This document shows, piece after piece, positions 7,231 to 9,535 of a DNA stretch of 9,535 bases. Both the position numbers and the translations under genes were made by a program. Position 1 is the stretch's first letter; the number at the start of each line of letters is the position of its first letter. The notes beneath the pieces are model-generated. The model ran no database searches. It had not been told where the DNA came from and saw only the letters and a list, made by a program, of their open reading frames with translations. The stretch comes from DASYQV01 sp036005125 (GTDB taxonomy: Bacteria > Acidobacteriota > Vicinamibacteria > Vicinamibacterales > UBA2999): contig DASYQV010000107.1 of the NCBI GenBank assembly GCA_036005125.1, positions 1-9,535 on the forward strand. The letters run 5' to 3'.

Positions 7231-7407
7231 GTGGGCCGCATCTTCAGGAGCGGCACTCGCCGGGTCTGAAGACCCGGCCTCCGTGCGTCTTTTGTAGGCC
7301 GCATCGTCAGATGCGGCACTCGCGGGGTCTGAAGACCCGGCCTACGTACGTCTTTCGTAGGCCGCATCTTCAGATGCGGCACTCGCCAGGTCTAAGACCC
7401 GGCCCAC
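7231..7407. repeat. Three tandem BIME/REP-like units (63-bp period)
   Basis: Three near-identical units lie at 7231-7282, 7294-7345 and 7357-7407, separated by 11-bp spacers of closely related sequence (GTACGTCTTTC in the second). Each unit begins GTAGGCC and ends GGCCTAC, or a variant. Each holds two hairpins: GCCGCATC/GATGCGGC with a TTCA loop (7235-7254, 7298-7317, 7361-7380) and CCGGGTC/GACCCGG with a TGAA loop (7260-7277, 7323-7340, 7386-7402). The loops are reverse complements, so the two hairpins face opposite ways, as in bacterial BIMEs. The array fills the 217-bp gap between the small exported protein gene and the adaptor gene. I see no clear promoter for the efflux operon in this gap. 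Confidence 0.9.
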
Positions 7408-7424
7408 GTACGTCTTGCCCGGGA

Positions 7425-7763
7425 TTAGGCGATCGAAGGTGGCGCTCGAAGACCGTGAGGGGAGACGATGGCTTGCGGCGCGAGCGGAACGGCGTCGGGA
7501 CGGCCGACGAACCACGCAGCCCCGCGGTCGTCTATCGGCACGAACATCGCGATTCGAACCGTGAGCACGGTTATGGTCACCGTGACCTTGCTCGGTACCG
7601 ATTCGCAGCTGTTCCTGAATCTCGAGCCTTCGTGGAGCGGCGCCTGCGACGTGATCTGCTGATGCGCGCGCGCGACGGCCGGCACGCAGACGACGATGGC
7701 GGTGAGGACCACCATCAGCAGCGTCCGCTGCCACGAACGGCCGCGAAGAATGGGAATTGCCAC
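7425..7763 (-). CDS. Small exported protein of unknown function
   Basis: This 112-residue protein matches no family I recognise. It starts at GTG 7763. A convincing signal peptide covers residues 1-33: basic n-region (RGRSWQR), a core of LLMVVLTAIVVCVPAV, and ARA-H cleavage. The mature 79 residues contain one cysteine, a Val/Thr-rich stretch (KVTVTITVLTVRIAMFV) and a Pro/Ala-rich tail. About 79 percent of third codon positions are G or C, which supports real coding despite the short length. There is no Shine-Dalgarno; a promoter candidate would start the transcript about 5 nt before the GTG. It is divergent from the amidase gene and points the same way as the efflux operon, from which it is separated by the tandem repeats. 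Membership of that operon is possible but unsupported. Confidence 0.6.
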   Translation of the reverse strand: MAIPILRGRSWQRTLLMVVLTAIVVCVPAVARAHQQITSQAPLHEGSRFRNSCESVPSKVTVTITVLTVRIAMFVPIDDRGAAWFVGRPDAVPLAPQAIVSPHGLRAPPSIA

Positions 7764-7774
7764 GAGAGAAGCTG

Positions 7775-7803
7775 AGTATAATGCGTCGAAACCACGCTGT
7801 CAC
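7775..7803 (-). promoter_or_regulatory. Sigma70-type promoter candidate for the small exported protein
   Basis: On the minus strand, GTGACA (-35, 7798-7803) and TATACT (-10, 7775-7780) are separated by exactly 17 bp, with one mismatch to consensus in each box. The predicted transcription start near 7768 is only about 5 nt before the GTG at 7763, giving an almost leaderless mRNA, in keeping with the missing Shine-Dalgarno. Confidence 0.5.
7777..7782 (+). promoter_or_regulatory. Possible -10 box for the amidase gene
   Basis: A perfect TATAAT on the plus strand overlaps the -10 box of the opposite promoter. The only -35-like hexamer, TTGCCA (7757-7762), is just 14 bp away, which is too close. 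If used, transcription would begin near 7789. That would exclude the ATG at 7781 and leave a leader of about 135 nt containing the left arm of the inverted repeat. Confidence 0.3.
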
Positions 7804-7840
7804 GCGAACGGACACTCAACCTCGCACACGCGAAACGGGC

Positions 7841-7996
7841 GGCCACGACGGCACGAACCGTTCAGCCACGAAGGCCACGAAGTTCTTGCCACGAAGACCA
7901 CGAAGAAAAGACCTAAAAACCTTCATGATCTTCGTGTCCTTCTTGGCTGAATTCTTCGTCGCCTTCGTGGCTGTCGCCGTCGTGAGCGTCGTGGCC
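7841..7996. repeat. Long imperfect inverted repeat of CCACGAAG-type units
   Basis: The left arm contains repeated CCACGAAG-like units (7864-7905) and the right arm their complement, CTTCGTGG-like units (7930-7972). They match at most positions across about 42 nt, around a 24-nt A-rich loop. Pairing resumes at the outer ends, GGCCACGACG (7841-7850) against CGTCGTGGCC (7987-7996). I recall similar CACGAAGG-type repeats between genes of Acidobacteria and Verrucomicrobia; this is from memory, not a search. Here the right arm runs into the amidase gene and encodes its signal peptide. Confidence 0.8.
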
Positions 7997-9529
7997 CTCG
8001 TTGCGCCGCGTGCGCAGGCACCGGCGTCGTTCGAGCTGGAAGAAGCGACCATCGAGCAGTTGCAGCAGTGGATGCAGTCGGGCCGCTACACGGCGAGAGG
8101 GCTCGCGGAGCTCTATCTGAAGCGGATCGAGCAGATCGATCGGAACGGGCCGACGCTCCGATCGGTGATCGAGGTGAATCCCGACGCGCTCGCCACTGCG
8201 GACGCCCTGGATGCGGAACGGCGCACCAGAGGTGCGCGCGGCCCGCTCCACGGCATCCCGATTCTCATCAAGGACAACATCGACACGGCGGATCGCATGA
8301 CGACGACCGCCGGATCGCTTGCCCTCGAGGGATCCATCGCGGCGCGCGATGCGTTCATCGTCGAGCGTCTGCGGGCCGCCGGTGTGGTGCTTCTCGGCAA
8401 GACCAATCTCAGCGAGTGGGCAAACTTCCGCTCCACCCGATCGACGAGCGGGTGGAGCGCGCGCGGCGGCCAGGTGAAGAATCCATACGTCCTCGACCGG
8501 AATCCCTGTGGATCGAGCTCGGGGACGGGCGCGGCCATCTCCGCGAATCTGGCAGTCGTCGGCGTCGGCACCGAGACCGACGGCTCGATCGTCTGCCCCT
8601 CGGCAGCCAACGGCCTGGTCGGAATCAAGCCGACGGTCGGTCTCGTGAGCCGCTCGGGAATCATTCCAATCGCCCATTCGCAGGACACCGCGGGGCCGAT
8701 GGCGAGAACGGTGGCGGATGCGGCGGCGCTCCTCTCCGCAATGGCCGGCCGGGATCCGCGCGACCCGGCAACGAAGCCATCGACCGGACGCATCAGCGAC
8801 TACACCAAGGTGCTCAATCGCGATGCGCTCCGCGGCGCCCGAATCGGTGTGGCCCGCAAGCGATACTTCGGTTACAGCCCCAGTGCGGATCGTGTCGTCG
8901 AGGCAGCCATCGAGGAGATGAAGGCGCGCGGCGCCGTGATCGTCGATCCGGCGGACGTTCCGACCGTCGACGAGCTCGACGGCTGCGAGCTCGACGTCCT
9001 GCTCTACGAGTTCAAGACCGATCTGAATGCATACCTGGCGGCGCGTCCAACGGTGCGTGTACGTTCGCTCAGGGAGATCATCGCGTTCAACGAGCAGCAC
9101 AAGGAACGCGAGATGCCGTACTTCGGGCAGGAGCTCATGTTGATGGCCGAGGAGAAGGGCCCGCTGACCTCGCCTGCCTATCGCAAGGCGCGCGCGACCT
9201 GCCGGACGCTCGCGGGGGAGCACGGCCTCGATGCGGCGATCAAGAAGTTCAAGCTCGACGCGATCGTGGCGCCCACTGGCGCACCGGCGTGGTTGATCGA
9301 TCACGTGAACGGCGACCTGCTGCTGGGCGCGAGCTCGCCGCTGGCAGCGGTGGCGGGCTATCCGAACGTCACCGTGCCGGCCGGCGAGATCTCCGGCCTC
9401 CCGGTCGGGATTTCGTTCATGGGGCGGGCCTGGAGCGAAGCGAAGCTGATTGCGTTGGCATACGCGTACGAGCGGGCCACGACCAAACGGCGCGCCCCGG
9501 GGTTTCTTCCGACGATTACGCTGCAGTGA
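7925..9529 (+). CDS. Exported amidase-signature enzyme, peptide amidase (Pam)-like
   Basis: From ATG 7925 the product has 534 residues. A hydrophobic signal (FFVAFVAVAVVSVVALV, AQA-P cleavage after 32) precedes a complete amidase-signature domain. The Ser-cisSer-Lys triad is visible: Lys116 (ILIKDNID), Ser197 (CGSSSGTGAA) and Ser221 (ETDGSIVCP), with the usual 24-residue serine spacing. LSEWANFRSTRSTSGWS and GLVSRSGIIPIAHSQDTAGPM resemble Stenotrophomonas peptide amidase, which hydrolyses C-terminal peptide amides. Other amide substrates are possible. The start is uncertain. ATG 7781 would add 48 Arg/Lys-rich residues with codons unusual here (CGA, AGA, AAA, CTA). TTG 7886 would supply a basic n-region (PRRPRRKDLK). 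ATG 7925 gives no positive charge before the core and has no good ribosome binding site. Domain assignment is firm; start and substrate are not. Confidence 0.92.
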   Translation: MIFVSFLAEFFVAFVAVAVVSVVALVAPRAQAPASFELEEATIEQLQQWMQSGRYTARGLAELYLKRIEQIDRNGPTLRSVIEVNPDALATADALDAERRTRGARGPLHGIPILIKDNIDTADRMTTTAGSLALEGSIAARDAFIVERLRAAGVVLLGKTNLSEWANFRSTRSTSGWSARGGQVKNPYVLDRNPCGSSSGTGAAISANLAVVGVGTETDGSIVCPSAANGLVGIKPTVGLVSRSGIIPIAHSQDTAGPMARTVADAAALLSAMAGRDPRDPATKPSTGRISDYTKVLNRDALRGARIGVARKRYFGYSPSADRVVEAAIEEMKARGAVIVDPADVPTVDELDGCELDVLLYEFKTDLNAYLAARPTVRVRSLREIIAFNEQHKEREMPYFGQELMLMAEEKGPLTSPAYRKARATCRTLAGEHGLDAAIKKFKLDAIVAPTGAPAWLIDHVNGDLLLGASSPLAAVAGYPNVTVPAGEISGLPVGISFMGRAWSEAKLIALAYAYERATTKRRAPGFLPTITLQ

Positions 9530-9535
9530 ACGGGA

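Noticed and set aside
7231..7407. CRISPR array (regularly spaced repeats)
   Set aside because: The repeated units are themselves 51-52 bp with internal hairpins, and the 11-bp intervals are nearly identical rather than unique spacers. No cas genes are present.
7886..7990. Tat signal (RRKDLK before a hydrophobic stretch) in the amidase
   Set aside because: It requires a TTG 7886 or ATG 7781 start. The residue after the twin arginine and spacer is Asp instead of the usual Phe, and the basic residues arise from the repeat. It remains possible but is not called.
7913..9304. 463-residue antisense frame opposite the amidase gene
   Set aside because: Arg/His-rich composition with no recognisable motif; the plus-strand frame has the complete amidase triad.

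Overview
This is a GC-rich bacterial window with no rRNA, tRNA or CRISPR. The gene families and the repeats together suggest an Acidobacteriota-like, Gram-negative soil-type bacterium. This is inference: no marker gene is present, and it rests on a secreted PAL-like NHL propeller, an RND pump with its own outer-membrane channel, a secreted amidase-signature enzyme, and palindromic intergenic repeats including a CCACGAAG-type inverted repeat.

Layout. (1) 1-1120, minus strand: a secreted NHL beta-propeller protein resembling peptidyl-alpha-hydroxyglycine alpha-amidating lyase (PAL). Its 3' end lies outside the window. (2) 1121-1364: an intergenic stretch of three consecutive hairpins. (3) 1365-7192, minus strand: a complete tripartite efflux operon. 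Transcription order is periplasmic adaptor (HlyD/AcrA-type lipoprotein), RND permease (AcrB-type), then TolC-type outer-membrane factor. Adaptor and permease overlap in a TGATG junction. Permease and TolC genes are 156 bp apart, and that gap holds palindromes and hairpins. No regulator gene is linked. (4) 7208-7424: three tandem 63-bp units, each with two hairpins (BIME/REP-like). (5) 7425-7763, minus strand: an unrecognised 112-residue exported protein with a good near-leaderless promoter candidate. (6) 7841-7996: a long imperfect inverted repeat of CCACGAAG-type units. (7) 7925-9529, plus strand: an exported amidase-signature enzyme close to peptide amidase (Pam), with an intact Lys-Ser-Ser triad.

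How the genes relate. The efflux operon forms one envelope-spanning machine exporting small amphiphilic compounds. The two enzymes at the ends of the window both resemble enzymes of peptide C-terminal amide chemistry: PAL forms amides and Pam hydrolyses them. They are not in one operon, so any link is speculative. The most unusual point is that the hydrophobic signal peptide of the amidase is encoded by the right arm of the repeat at 7841-7996. An intergenic repeat appears to have been co-opted as an export signal, and it places the start codon inside a potential RNA hairpin.
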